Notes under the pieces: generated by a model | Told to the model about the DNA's origin: nothing | Database searches by the model: none | The model's input: the letters and a program-made list of their open reading frames with translations, nothing else | Position numbers and translations under genes: made by a program | Source: JADLHS01 sp964561105 | GTDB taxonomy: Bacteria; Verrucomicrobiota; Verrucomicrobiia; Limisphaerales; JADLHS01 | DNA length: 64,000 nucleotides | Direction of reading: 5' to 3' | Assembly (NCBI GenBank): GCA_964561105.1 | Contig: CAZLOH010000005.1 | Location: 62,001-126,000, forward strand | Part shown: positions 56,263 through 64,000 of the stretch, in pieces | How positions within the stretch are numbered: the stretch's first letter is position 1 | How the letters are laid out: each line of letters starts with the position of its first letter

Positions 56263-57663
56263 ATGAATCTTACCGAGTTGTTGGACCAAACGGCGGTCGC
56301 ATTGCCGGATCAGCCGGCGTTGATTGAGGAATCCACCGTGGTGTCCTACGGCGAACTCGTCCGTCAGGTCAACGAGCTGGCCGCCAAACTCGCATCGCTT
56401 TCTCTCCCCTCCGGCAGCCGCATCGGCCTCGCCTTTCCGAATGGCATCCGCTACGTCGTCCTCACGTTTGCCCTCTGGCGCGTGAACGCGGCCGTCGTTC
56501 CTGTGCCCACCGAATGTACGGAGGAGGAAGCCGCCGCGATGGTCGAGTCACTCCAGTTGACCGGCATGCTCACGCCAAAAGCGCGCCTCGGAAGCGCGGT
56601 GCTGGCGCCGGAATGTCATTTCACGCGGCTCCATCCGCAGGAGCAGACGGACAATCACGGGCTGAACCTCGCCTTCATCCGGTTCACCTCCGGCACCACC
56701 AGCGCGCGCAGGGGTGTGGCGCTCTCGCACGAAACCATACGTGATCGGGTGCGCTCGGCCAACCAGGCGTTCGCCATGGGTCCGGATGACACCGTGATCT
56801 GGTGTTTGCCGATGGCGCACCATTTTCTCATCACCATCGTTTTGTATTTGAGTGTCGGGGCGACCATCGTGCTGGCGAAGCATGTGGTGGCCAAACCGTT
56901 TCTCGAGGCCATCAACCGGTGGAAGGGCACGATCCTCTATGCCGCGCCGTTTCATTTTGCTTTGCTGGCGCGCGACAACTCCGGTGCGCAAATTCCTTCC
57001 GTCCGCCTCGCGGTCTCCACGACCTGCACGCTGCCGCCGGACACGGCGGAGGCTTTCCCGAAACGCTTCGGGATTCCGCTGGCCCAGGCACTGGGGGTGA
57101 TTGAACTGGGGTTGGTGGCGTTGAACACCGACGACCCACGCGGGCGCTGGAACTCCGTGGGCAAACCGGCGGGCGATCTCCGCGTCCAGATCGTGCAGCC
57201 CGACGAGAATGGTTGCGGGGAACTGGCGGTGTCCGGCCCGGGAATCTTCGATGCCTACGTCGCGCCGTGGGTGCCGCGCGAGCAGGTGCTGCGGAACGGA
57301 TGGTTCTGCACCGGCGACCTCGGGCGGTTCGATGCCGACGGTTTCCTCTTTCTGCTCTCGCGGAAAACTGCCGTCATCAATCTGGCCGGTCGCAAAGTTT
57401 TCCCGGAGGAGATCGAAGCCGTGATCAACCGCCATCCCGCCGTGCGTGAATCGCGCGTTTATGGCCAGCCCCATCCGCACCTGGGTGAAATCGTGGTTGC
57501 CGAATTGGTGCTCGCGGAGTCCGAGGCGGGCATTGATCCCATTCGCCAACATTGCCGTGAGCATTTGGCTGCCTACAAGGTGCCGATGCACTACCACGTG
57601 GTTGCCGCCTTGCCCCGCACGCCGGTTACCGGCAAGATTTGTCGCGCCGCTCCGGTGGCCTGA
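56263..57663 (+). CDS. Adenylate-forming acyl ligase
   Basis: 466 residues. The ANL-superfamily motifs are FIRFTSGTTSARRG (A3, phosphate loop), LGVIELGLVALN (A5-like), WFCTGDLGRFDADGFLFL (A7/A8) and a C-terminal lysine in TPVTGKICR. The enzyme should activate a carboxylic acid as its adenylate and pass it to CoA or to the adjacent acyl carrier protein. The substrate cannot be predicted by eye. Its stop TGA is immediately followed by the carrier-protein ATG, so loading of that carrier is the likely role. First gene of the 56-64 kb set. Confidence 0.9.
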   Translation: MNLTELLDQTAVALPDQPALIEESTVVSYGELVRQVNELAAKLASLSLPSGSRIGLAFPNGIRYVVLTFALWRVNAAVVPVPTECTEEEAAAMVESLQLTGMLTPKARLGSAVLAPECHFTRLHPQEQTDNHGLNLAFIRFTSGTTSARRGVALSHETIRDRVRSANQAFAMGPDDTVIWCLPMAHHFLITIVLYLSVGATIVLAKHVVAKPFLEAINRWKGTILYAAPFHFALLARDNSGAQIPSVRLAVSTTCTLPPDTAEAFPKRFGIPLAQALGVIELGLVALNTDDPRGRWNSVGKPAGDLRVQIVQPDENGCGELAVSGPGIFDAYVAPWVPREQVLRNGWFCTGDLGRFDADGFLFLLSRKTAVINLAGRKVFPEEIEAVINRHPAVRESRVYGQPHPHLGEIVVAELVLAESEAGIDPIRQHCREHLAAYKVPMHYHVVAALPRTPVTGKICRAAPVA

Positions 57664-57918
57664 ATGATTCAAGCGCAAGAACTCGAAACCAAACTCCTGG
57701 ACTTCCTCAAACGCGAAGTGTTCGCGCCCGATGTCGTCGTGACGCCCGAAACCGACCTGGTCGCCTCGGGCTTTGATTCCATGTCGCTCGTGCGCATGCT
57801 GGTGTTCATCGAAACCGATTACGGCTTCTGGATTCCGGAGAGCGAAATCACCGGCGACGCGCTCAAGGATGTCCGCAGCCTGGCCGCCACCGTTACGCGC
57901 TTACTCAATGCCCGGTGA
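57664..57918 (+). CDS. Acyl carrier protein
   Basis: 84 residues, a single carrier domain. GFDSMSLVRML has the 4'-phosphopantetheine attachment serine (S39) in a DSM motif, and the four-helix pattern is normal. It is distinct from housekeeping AcpP, which typically carries DSLD. It should carry the acyl group activated by the preceding ligase. It overlaps the following gene by 11 bases. Confidence 0.93.
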   Translation: MIQAQELETKLLDFLKREVFAPDVVVTPETDLVASGFDSMSLVRMLVFIETDYGFWIPESEITGDALKDVRSLAATVTRLLNAR

Positions 57919-59158
57919 TTCCCCTCTCAACGGCAGCGATTACCTCATGCTCGGGTTCGATCACGAACTCCGGCGGCAAGGGTATCCCGGCAACTCCTGC
58001 CAGATTGTCCTCGAACTCGATCGCGCCATTTCCGCCGACGCCCTGCGCCAACGGCTGAGCGCTCTGACCCAACGCCATTCCATCCTCGCGTCGCGTCCGG
58101 CCGGTTGGTTCAAGCCGCGCTGGCAATTCGTCCCATTCGTCCCATCGGTCCGTGTTCACGCCACCGCACCCAAACATCTTCAGGAGCCGCTCGCCCTTCA
58201 GCGTGGTGAACTCTTCCGCTTTGATCTCATCGAAAAGGCGGCGGGCGGCATGGACGTGGTGTTCACCTGGACGCACGCCTTGATGGACGCCCCCAGCGCG
58301 GAACATTTTCTGGCCGTGGTCGGCCGCGACGATCTCCCGCTTCCTTCCATCACCCCGCCAGCGCCGCGCCCGAAGAGGCCTTTCCAAGAACGCTTCCAAC
58401 TCGCACGTAAGAACGTCAAACAGCTCAGCGACTTTTGCAAAGCGGCGCCATTGACCGTCGGAGTCCGCTTTCCGCAGGCGGCCAAAGCCCAGCGCCATCT
58501 CGTGGAAACCTTCTCCGTTGAGGAAACCACGCGCGTGAAAGCCAACGGGGTCAAACTCTGCGGGGCGTTGGGCGACGCGCAATTTCATGCCGCCGCGGCG
58601 ATGATGGATTTGCATCGGCTGCATCAGCGGATTGGCAAGCCTTCGCCCAGTTATGTCCTGCCGGTCCCGGTGAGCCTGCGTCCCAAAGGCACGGTCGAGC
58701 CGGTGTTCAGCAACCAGATCGCTATGCTCATGGTCCAGTTTCTCCCGGAGCAACTCGACACTACGGCCACCGCTGTCGCGACCCTGAAAACGCAGCTCGC
58801 GCAATCGCTCCGTGACCGGCGCATCGAGGCGAGCCTCGCCATCACGGAACTCTCGCGCGGGCTGCCGTTCCCGCTCTATCTGTACATCCTCAAGCACCAC
58901 GGGTTGCGCGGCGAAATCTGCTCCTTCTTCTACGGCGACGTCGCTAACGTCTCGCCGTTGCTGACCACTTTCGCCAACGCAACTATCACGGACTTCACGC
59001 ACGTCGGCGCCACCACGCCCTCGCCCGGCATCGGGGCGATCTTTTATTATTTCGGCGGCAAGCTGCGCGTGACGGTGTTCCACTTGGAAACGCATTTCAG
59101 CGCGAGCGAGGCGGCAGAGTTTGCGGCCAAGCTTCGCGCGAGGCTTCTGAATCCATGA
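57908..59158 (+). CDS. Condensation/acyltransferase-like protein (CoA-dependent acyltransferase fold)
   Basis: 416 residues from the ATG at 57908, inside the end of the carrier gene; the upstream frame is the carrier read out of phase. The fold pattern is that of the chloramphenicol acetyltransferase/NRPS-condensation/wax-ester-synthase group: SDYLMLGFDHE at the start, and WTHALMDAP (H123, D127) as an HxxxD catalytic motif in place of the usual HHxxxDG. YVLPVPVSLRP and FFYGDVANVSP are other conserved-looking blocks. It probably moves the acyl group from the carrier protein to an alcohol or amine acceptor. The acceptor is unknown. Divergence from known families is substantial, so the assignment is moderate. 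Confidence 0.7.
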   Translation: MPGDSPLNGSDYLMLGFDHELRRQGYPGNSCQIVLELDRAISADALRQRLSALTQRHSILASRPAGWFKPRWQFVPFVPSVRVHATAPKHLQEPLALQRGELFRFDLIEKAAGGMDVVFTWTHALMDAPSAEHFLAVVGRDDLPLPSITPPAPRPKRPFQERFQLARKNVKQLSDFCKAAPLTVGVRFPQAAKAQRHLVETFSVEETTRVKANGVKLCGALGDAQFHAAAAMMDLHRLHQRIGKPSPSYVLPVPVSLRPKGTVEPVFSNQIAMLMVQFLPEQLDTTATAVATLKTQLAQSLRDRRIEASLAITELSRGLPFPLYLYILKHHGLRGEICSFFYGDVANVSPLLTTFANATITDFTHVGATTPSPGIGAIFYYFGGKLRVTVFHLETHFSASEAAEFAAKLRARLLNP

Positions 59159-59485
59159 ATACTTCTCGCAGTAGTAGCCGACGCGAGAAGGCTCAAACCT
59201 GCCTGCTCCCCAATCGCAACGTGGCTCAGACTTCCCAGTCTGCTCGGTCGCCGGGTTCTGGAAGTAGTTTCAAAATTCGTAGCCAACGAGGTAACGAGGC
59301 GGATGGTTTTGCGCTTTCGTGGGTGTCCGCCTCCTCACGTCGGCGGCTACTGGGGAAGGACGTTTGTGAAATCATTGCTAACTCTGCTGGGTGCCTTGGC
59401 GTTCGTGGGCGATGCCGATTTGGAAATCGGCAGCACAGCAGAACTGGAATGAGCCTCCGGACGTCGGCTGCAACAGATTTTTGAA
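59159..59485. other. Repeat-filled gap inside the ligase-exporter gene set
   Basis: 327 bases without a convincing gene, splitting an otherwise overlapping gene series. It holds a partial copy of the palindromic-element arm (59174-59191), a CAGACT-tccc-AGTCTG hairpin (59227-59242), full element copy B (59279-59350) and a GCCGATTT-gg-AAATCGGC hairpin (59414-59431). Confidence 0.75.
59279..59350. repeat. Palindromic element, copy B
   Basis: 72 bases. The right arm (59326-59350) is the exact complement of the consensus arm; the left arm (59279-59303) has diverged to GTAGCCAACGAGGTAACG before GAGGCGGA. Same family as the copies at 50953 and 59709. Confidence 0.85.
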
Positions 59486-60640
59486 ATGCGTGCGCCGGTG
59501 GACATCGCAGTCGTGGGCGCTGGCGCGGCGGGGATTGCCGCAGCGGTGAGCGCGGCGCGGGCGGGTTGTCGGACGCTGCTGCTGGACCGGAATCCCGCCG
59601 CGGGCGGCACCGGCGGTTACAGCGGGTTGACCACGCTGTGCGGCTTGTACGATGACGCCGGTCATTTCCTCAACGACGGCTTCGCGCGCGAGTTTGCCGA
59701 GGTGCTGGGTAGCCGCCGACGTGAGGAGGCGGATCGCCCGATGCGTGGCAATCATCCGCCTCCTCACGTCGGCGGCTACGGTACCCCTATCAAAATGGGC
59801 CGAGTGTGGGTGCTGCAATATCGGCCGGGAGACTTTCGCCGGGTGGCCGCGGATTTCATTGCCAGTTGCGCGGCGTTGCGCGCGGAATGGAATACGCCGG
59901 TCGCGGAGGTGACCGTCGAATCTCAGCGCATCACCCGTCTGGATGGGATTTCCGTGGGCGCGGTGATTGATTGCAGCGGGACGGCGGAGGTTGCGCGTTT
60001 GGTTGACGCGGAGTGTCTGGCGACGGATGAAACCACGCAGGCGTCGGCGATTGTCTTTCCGCTTTGCCGTGTCCAACGCGAATTGAAAACTCCCACCGAC
60101 ATGGCTCAAGTGCTCCTGCCGCTGGCCCGCGCCGGTTTTGCGCCGTTGAATCTGCAACCGAGCCTCGATGGCGACACGTTCACCGCCAAGTTTGCCGGTC
60201 CGGCGGAGCAGGTGCAGCCGTTGCTCGCATTTCTGCGCCGGAACGTCAGCGGCTTTGAAAACTGTTCGACGCCGGTGACGGAGTTCATTCCGGCCCGACG
60301 CGCGGGGCGGATGATTATCGGTCAATATGTCCTCACCGGCGAGGATGTGTTGGCGGGAAGGAAGTTTTCCGATGCGGTAGCGCGATGCGCGTGGCCAATT
60401 GAACAATGGGATGCAAAGGGTGTGGCCCGGTTCAAGTATCTGCCCGCCGACACGCACTACGAGATTCCGGCACGCTGTCTGCGCGCGGCCAAGATCGAGA
60501 ATCTGTTTATGGCCGGCAAGACCATCAGCGCCGATGTGGACGCCATCGCCAGTGCCCGGGTGATGGGTTGCTGTCTGGCGACGGGCGCGGCGGCTGGCAA
60601 TCTGGCGGTCGCTTCCCTAGAATCCGATCGGAGCAAATGA
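59486..60640 (+). CDS. FAD-dependent oxidoreductase interrupted in frame by a repeat
   Basis: 384 residues. DIAVVGAGAAGIAAAVSAAR is the dinucleotide-binding GxGxxG motif, LLLDRNPAAGGTGGYSGLT follows as in FAD-dependent oxidoreductases of the PF12831 type, and the C-terminal NLFMAGKTISADVDA with VMGCCLATG closes the FAD site. Residues about 75-98, including REEAD and HPPPHVGGYG, are encoded by the palindromic element at 59709-59779; removing 72 bases would restore VLG-TPIKMG. The gene has an intact frame otherwise. It probably oxidises or reduces the intermediate made by the neighbouring genes. Its stop overlaps the next ATG as ATGA. Confidence 0.82.
   Translation: MRAPVDIAVVGAGAAGIAAAVSAARAGCRTLLLDRNPAAGGTGGYSGLTTLCGLYDDAGHFLNDGFAREFAEVLGSRRREEADRPMRGNHPPPHVGGYGTPIKMGRVWVLQYRPGDFRRVAADFIASCAALRAEWNTPVAEVTVESQRITRLDGISVGAVIDCSGTAEVARLVDAECLATDETTQASAIVFPLCRVQRELKTPTDMAQVLLPLARAGFAPLNLQPSLDGDTFTAKFAGPAEQVQPLLAFLRRNVSGFENCSTPVTEFIPARRAGRMIIGQYVLTGEDVLAGRKFSDAVARCAWPIEQWDAKGVARFKYLPADTHYEIPARCLRAAKIENLFMAGKTISADVDAIASARVMGCCLATGAAAGNLAVASLESDRSK
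59709..59779. repeat. Palindromic element, copy C, inside the FAD oxidoreductase gene
   Basis: 71 bases with perfect 25-base arms (59709-59733 and 59755-59779) and a 21-base loop. Left arm begins GTAGCCGCCGACG and ends GAGGCGGA. It lies inside an open reading frame and keeps that frame when one duplicated base is counted (72). Confidence 0.92.
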
Positions 60641-61854
60641 CACGTTCCTTCGATCACTTGTGGTTCACGGCGTTCCATTACGCGGCGATGCACTCGCCGT
60701 ACTATCGGGAGTTGTTTCACGGGCAGAAGGGCATTCCAGCCCTGAGCACCGTTGCCCCCTGCGACAAGCACATTCTGTCCGCGCGGCATCCGGATTTTCT
60801 GTGTGTGCCGCCCGAGCGCATCATTGAAATCGTCACCACGAGCGGCACCACCGGGCAGCCGTTGCTCTGGAAGCTGACCGAGGCGGACCTGGAGCGACTG
60901 GCCGAGAACGAGCGGTTGTCTTTCGATTGCGCGGGGTTGATGGCCCGCGACAGCGTACTGGTGGCGGTGGCGATGGATCGCGCCTTCATGGCGGGGCTGG
61001 CGTATTGGCTGGGCCTGCGCAAACTCGGCTGCAGCGTGGTGCGCACCGGAGCGGCGTCGCCGCTGCTGGTGCTGGAGATGATCCAGCGCGCGCAACCGAC
61101 CGCGATCGTTGGCGTGCCTTCGTTCCTGCGCCTCGTCGCCGACAAGGCGCGTGAAACCGGCGTGGACTTGCAGGGATCGTCGGTGCAGAAACTCATTTGC
61201 ATCGGCGAACCCATCCGCGATGCCGCGTTCAAGTTGAATCATTCCGGAGCCACACTCGAAGCCGCGTGGGGAGCGAAGGTTCATTCCACCTACGGCGTGA
61301 CGGAACTGGCGAACTCGCTCTGTGAATGTGACGCCGGCCGAGGCGGTCATTTGCACGAGGAACAATTGCACGTCGAGATTCTGGATGATGCCGGCCAACC
61401 CGTCCCGGACGGCGAAATCGGGGAGGTGGTGGCGACGACGTTCGGCGTGGAGGCCATGCCGGTGATCCGCTATCGCACCGGCGATTGCGCGGCGCTGTTT
61501 CGCGACCCCTGCGCCTGCGGCCGCAAGTCACCGCGGCTCGGACCGATTGTGGGCCGGAAGAATCAAAAGCTGAAGTTCAAGGGCACGTCGCTGTTTCCCT
61601 CGACGTTGACCGCAGTGTTGGAGGAAGACCCGAGTATCGAATCGTACGTGGTCATTGCGCGCCGGGAGGATGAGTTGTCCGACGCCATCGAGGTGCTGGT
61701 GCAAGGGGCGGCATCCGTCGCTGGCCTGCGAGAGGCATTGCAGGCGCGGACGCGAATCGTGCCGCAGATTCGTGTGGCAACGCGCGAAGAGATCGAGGCG
61801 TTGCAGATGCCGCCGCAGGCGCGCAAGCGAAGAACCTTCGTGGATTTGCGGTGA
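60637..61854 (+). CDS. Phenylacetate-CoA-ligase-like (PaaK family) adenylate-forming enzyme
   Basis: 405 residues from the ATG at 60637, which overlaps the preceding TGA; the frame from 60406 is not used. The A3 motif is EIVTTSGTTGQP (64-74), STYGVTELANS is the A5 region, and VIRYRTGDCAALF with CACGRKSPRLG and VGRKNQKLKFKG are PaaK-type C-terminal motifs. Relatives activate aryl or aliphatic acids, or load carrier proteins in pathways of the aryl-polyene and dialkylresorcinol type. The substrate is not assigned. It is one of two adenylating enzymes in this operon. Confidence 0.85.
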   Translation: MTRSFDHLWFTAFHYAAMHSPYYRELFHGQKGIPALSTVAPCDKHILSARHPDFLCVPPERIIEIVTTSGTTGQPLLWKLTEADLERLAENERLSFDCAGLMARDSVLVAVAMDRAFMAGLAYWLGLRKLGCSVVRTGAASPLLVLEMIQRAQPTAIVGVPSFLRLVADKARETGVDLQGSSVQKLICIGEPIRDAAFKLNHSGATLEAAWGAKVHSTYGVTELANSLCECDAGRGGHLHEEQLHVEILDDAGQPVPDGEIGEVVATTFGVEAMPVIRYRTGDCAALFRDPCACGRKSPRLGPIVGRKNQKLKFKGTSLFPSTLTAVLEEDPSIESYVVIARREDELSDAIEVLVQGAASVAGLREALQARTRIVPQIRVATREEIEALQMPPQARKRRTFVDLR

Positions 61855-62975
61855 AACCCTGCGTGCTCATCCCCTGTTACAACCACCCGGCGACGGTGGG
61901 AGCGGTGACGCGCGCGGCGTTGGCGCATTGTCCGGTGATCGTGGTGGACGATGGCTCGACGGAAAAATTGCCGGCGTTGCCGGGCTGTGATGTCGTGCGA
62001 CTGCCAGAGAACCGCGGCAAGGCGGCGGCGCTCAAGGCCGGTTTTCAACGCGCCTGGGATCTTGGCTTCACCCACGCCATCACGATGGACGCGGACGGGC
62101 AGCATTTTGCGGAAGACCTGCCGAAGTTTCTCGCCGCAGCGCCGGCGCAACCGGAGGCGTATCTGGTGGGCGTGCGCGACCTGGTCGCGGCGGGTTGCCC
62201 AAAACATCGGCAACGCTCGAATCGTATCTCCACGTTTTGGTATCGGGTCGAAACCGGCATTCGGCTCGCCGACACGCAGTGCGGTTTCCGTTGTTACCCG
62301 CGGACGCTGGCGCAACGGCTGAAAGTCAAATCCGGACGCTACGCCTACGAACTGGAGTTCATGGTGCGCGCGGCGTGGGTGGGGACGAAGATCGTCGCCG
62401 TGCCGGTGAAATGCACCTATGAACCGGGCCAGACCGGGGTTTCGCATTTCCGCACCGTGCGCGACTTCGTTCACATCACCAACATGAACATCCTGCTGGT
62501 GCTGCAATCCTGGTTTGTGCCGGCGCCGCTGCGTCGCGCGTGGTCGCAAGGCGAGCACTGGGGATTCCTGCGGGCGACGCGCGAGTTTTTCTCCGAACAC
62601 GCCCATGATCCGGGTCACATGTCGCTTTCGGTCGGGTTGGGATTATTCTTCGGCATCGTGCCGATTTACGGGTTGCAAATGATCCTCGCGGCCACGGCGG
62701 CGCATTGGTTGCGGTTGAACAAGGCCATTGCGCTGGTGGCGAGCAACATTTCCATCCCGCCGCTGGCGCCGTTCGTCATCGGCGGCGGATTCATCCTCGG
62801 TCATTGGATGTTCACAGGCGAGGTGTTGCCACTTTCCTTGCCCGACATGAAGCACGCCAAGGTGCTGGAATATGTTTGGGAATGGCTGGCGGGCAGCGTG
62901 GTGCTGGCGATTCTGGTTGCCGCATTGGGAACAGCGGTCACCTACCTCACGGCGAAATTTTTCTGGCGGCGATGA
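61851..62975 (+). CDS. Family 2 glycosyltransferase fused to a DUF2062 membrane domain
   Basis: 374 residues, starting at GTG 61851 within GTGA. The N-terminal GT2 domain has VLIPCYNHPATVGAV, VIVVDDGSTEKLP and the metal-binding MDADGQH. From about residue 240 a DUF2062 domain with membrane helices follows (LSVGLGLFFGIVPIYGLQMI, then LAATAAHWLRLNKAI), reaching the C-terminus. The protein should add a sugar to a lipid-linked acceptor at the inner membrane. GT2-DUF2062 proteins are seen in clusters that make exported pigments or lipids, which fits its neighbours. It is coupled to the exporter by an ATGA overlap. Confidence 0.88.
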   Translation: MKPCVLIPCYNHPATVGAVTRAALAHCPVIVVDDGSTEKLPALPGCDVVRLPENRGKAAALKAGFQRAWDLGFTHAITMDADGQHFAEDLPKFLAAAPAQPEAYLVGVRDLVAAGCPKHRQRSNRISTFWYRVETGIRLADTQCGFRCYPRTLAQRLKVKSGRYAYELEFMVRAAWVGTKIVAVPVKCTYEPGQTGVSHFRTVRDFVHITNMNILLVLQSWFVPAPLRRAWSQGEHWGFLRATREFFSEHAHDPGHMSLSVGLGLFFGIVPIYGLQMILAATAAHWLRLNKAIALVASNISIPPLAPFVIGGGFILGHWMFTGEVLPLSLPDMKHAKVLEYVWEWLAGSVVLAILVAALGTAVTYLTAKFFWRR

Positions 62976-64000
62976 AGGAGCATTTCTATTCCCGATTGTA
63001 TTTCTGGTTGGTGGCGCATCGGCGCGGCACGCTCGTGGTGGTGGCGCTCATCATGGCGGGTGCATTTGCCATTTCATCGCGAATTCAGTTGCAGGAAGAC
63101 ATCCTCGACATGCTGCCGGGCAACGACCAGCAGGTGAATGAATATCGGTACGCGCTCCGCAAATTCCGCCAGATTGACCGCCTGTATCTGGATGTGGGCA
63201 TCAAACAGGACGATCCCGAAACGCTTGGGCGGGCGGCGGATGAAGTCTATGCGCGGCTTTCGACCAATCAGGATTTCGTTCACATAACCTACCAGGTCAA
63301 CCCGGGCGGGATGGGCAAGATTGTTGATTTCCTGACCGGCGCGCTGCCGAATCTTTTTTCCGCAGCGGACGCCACGGCGTTGGCGGCCAAGCTCACGCCG
63401 GCGTCGGTGCGGGAACATCTGACCACCATGCAACGAAAACTCGCCGGGCCGGAGGGCATGGTGTTGAAAAACGTGGTTGCAGCGGACCCGGTGGGATTGA
63501 CGACCTTGATGGTGGCCAAGACGTTGCCGTTGCAGGCGGGCTTTGGCAGCGCGCAGATTGTGGATGGGCGAATTACCAGCGGCGATGGCCGGCACGTGTT
63601 GATGATCGTCGAACCGAAGTTTCCCTCGTCCGATTCCCGATTGAGCGCGGGGTTGATGCGGGAAATGAGCCGGGTGGTGGGGGCGGTGGAACAGCAATTT
63701 CCTGGAGTCCACGTGGCGATCACGGGCGGACATCGGATGGCGTTGGACAATGCGACGCTGCTGCGGCGGGACGCCACGCACTGCATGGTGCTCGCCATCT
63801 CGGCGATGTTCATTTTGTGTTTCACCGCGTACCGGCGGCGCTGGCTGGCCACGGTGACGTTTCTGCCGTCACTGTTCGGCACCTTGATCGCCGGCACCGT
63901 GCTGGCGTTGGTGGATGAGCAGGTCTCCGCCATCGCCACGGGCTTTGCCAGCATGGCCATCGGCATCACGGTGGATTACGGCATCTACGTGGTGTATCAC
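62972..64000 (+). CDS. MMPL/RND-family exporter, 5' part only
   Basis: 343 residues visible, cut by the right edge. Starts at ATG 62972, overlapping the preceding TGA. After a first membrane helix (about 18-36) the periplasmic domain begins QLQEDILDMLPGNDQQ, typical of COG4258-type predicted exporters. A second group of helices starts near 271 and ends in MAIGITVDYGIYVVYH, the conserved RND/MMPL segment. Proteins of this type are found with aryl-polyene, hopanoid or lipid clusters and are thought to move lipids across or out of the inner membrane using the proton gradient. No homologue name can be given. Confidence 0.9.
   Translation, partial: MKEHFYSRLYFWLVAHRRGTLVVVALIMAGAFAISSRIQLQEDILDMLPGNDQQVNEYRYALRKFRQIDRLYLDVGIKQDDPETLGRAADEVYARLSTNQDFVHITYQVNPGGMGKIVDFLTGALPNLFSAADATALAAKLTPASVREHLTTMQRKLAGPEGMVLKNVVAADPVGLTTLMVAKTLPLQAGFGSAQIVDGRITSGDGRHVLMIVEPKFPSSDSRLSAGLMREMSRVVGAVEQQFPGVHVAITGGHRMALDNATLLRRDATHCMVLAISAMFILCFTAYRRRWLATVTFLPSLFGTLIAGTVLALVDEQVSAIATGFASMAIGITVDYGIYVVYH

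Noticed and set aside
59155..59484. 109-residue open frame in the gap before the FAD oxidoreductase
   Set aside because: It reads through two copies of repeat arms and two hairpins; no coding signature.
60406..60636. Longer start for the PaaK-like ligase
   Set aside because: It would overlap the FAD oxidoreductase for 230 bases; the ATGA at 60637 matches the coupling seen in this operon.

Overview
The window looks like chromosomal DNA of a Verrucomicrobiota bacterium, most likely the former subdivision 3 (Pedosphaera/Limisphaera-like). The reasons are high GC, very large secreted proteins built from lamin-tail, CotH, PA14, Ig-like and discoidin modules, pseudopilins with an H-x9-DG motif, few Shine-Dalgarno sites, and families of palindromic repeats of a type I associate with this group. 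No database search was possible, so this placement is inference. 45 protein genes are annotated, one of them a doubtful small ORF, along with two tRNAs and a decayed transposase.

Layout. 1-3.6 kb, minus strand: the 5' end of an Agl23-like membrane glycosyltransferase, a discoidin protein, a PlsC-like acyltransferase and a secreted PKD protein. 3.75-5.94 kb, plus strand: a short S10 operon (rpsJ-rplC-rplD-rplW) closed by a strong terminator where rplB would be expected. 6.3-10.9 kb: a cytidylate-kinase-like protein, a peroxiredoxin, a zinc-finger/beta-propeller protein with a pseudopilin, and a CAT tRNA. 11.1-20.9 kb: two giant secreted proteins that share a repeated module. 21.0-24.7 kb: an ISAs1-like transposase remnant beside tRNA-Ser(CGA), a PQQ-like propeller protein and a lipase-like hydrolase.

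24.7-31.9 kb and 51.6-55.9 kb together hold the oxidative pentose phosphate pathway and glucose entry, all on the minus strand: pgl-rpiB, zwf followed by a GH63-like glucosidase, and a ppgK-like ROK kinase-pgi-gnd operon with a histidine phosphatase upstream. Between them (32-50.7 kb) are a nucleotide pyrophosphatase-like enzyme, a lipoprotein, an RMD1/DUF155 protein, a pseudopilin, a 2401-residue LTD/CotH protein, a secreted metzincin, a CocE-type hydrolase and a hemerythrin.

56.3-64.0 kb, plus strand, is a tightly overlapped gene set that runs off the window: adenylate-forming ligase, acyl carrier protein, condensation-like acyltransferase, FAD oxidoreductase, PaaK-like ligase, GT2-DUF2062 protein and MMPL/RND exporter. 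This looks like a biosynthesis and export system for an acyl or aryl-type lipid. I think it is the best candidate for an undescribed system here.

Two other cross-window signals stand out. Six large secreted proteins end in the same kind of C-terminal beta module finishing in F-[YF]-R-[VL], a possible sorting or surface-retention domain. A family of about 71-76 bp palindromic elements has two copies between genes and one perfect copy inserted in frame in the FAD oxidoreductase gene.
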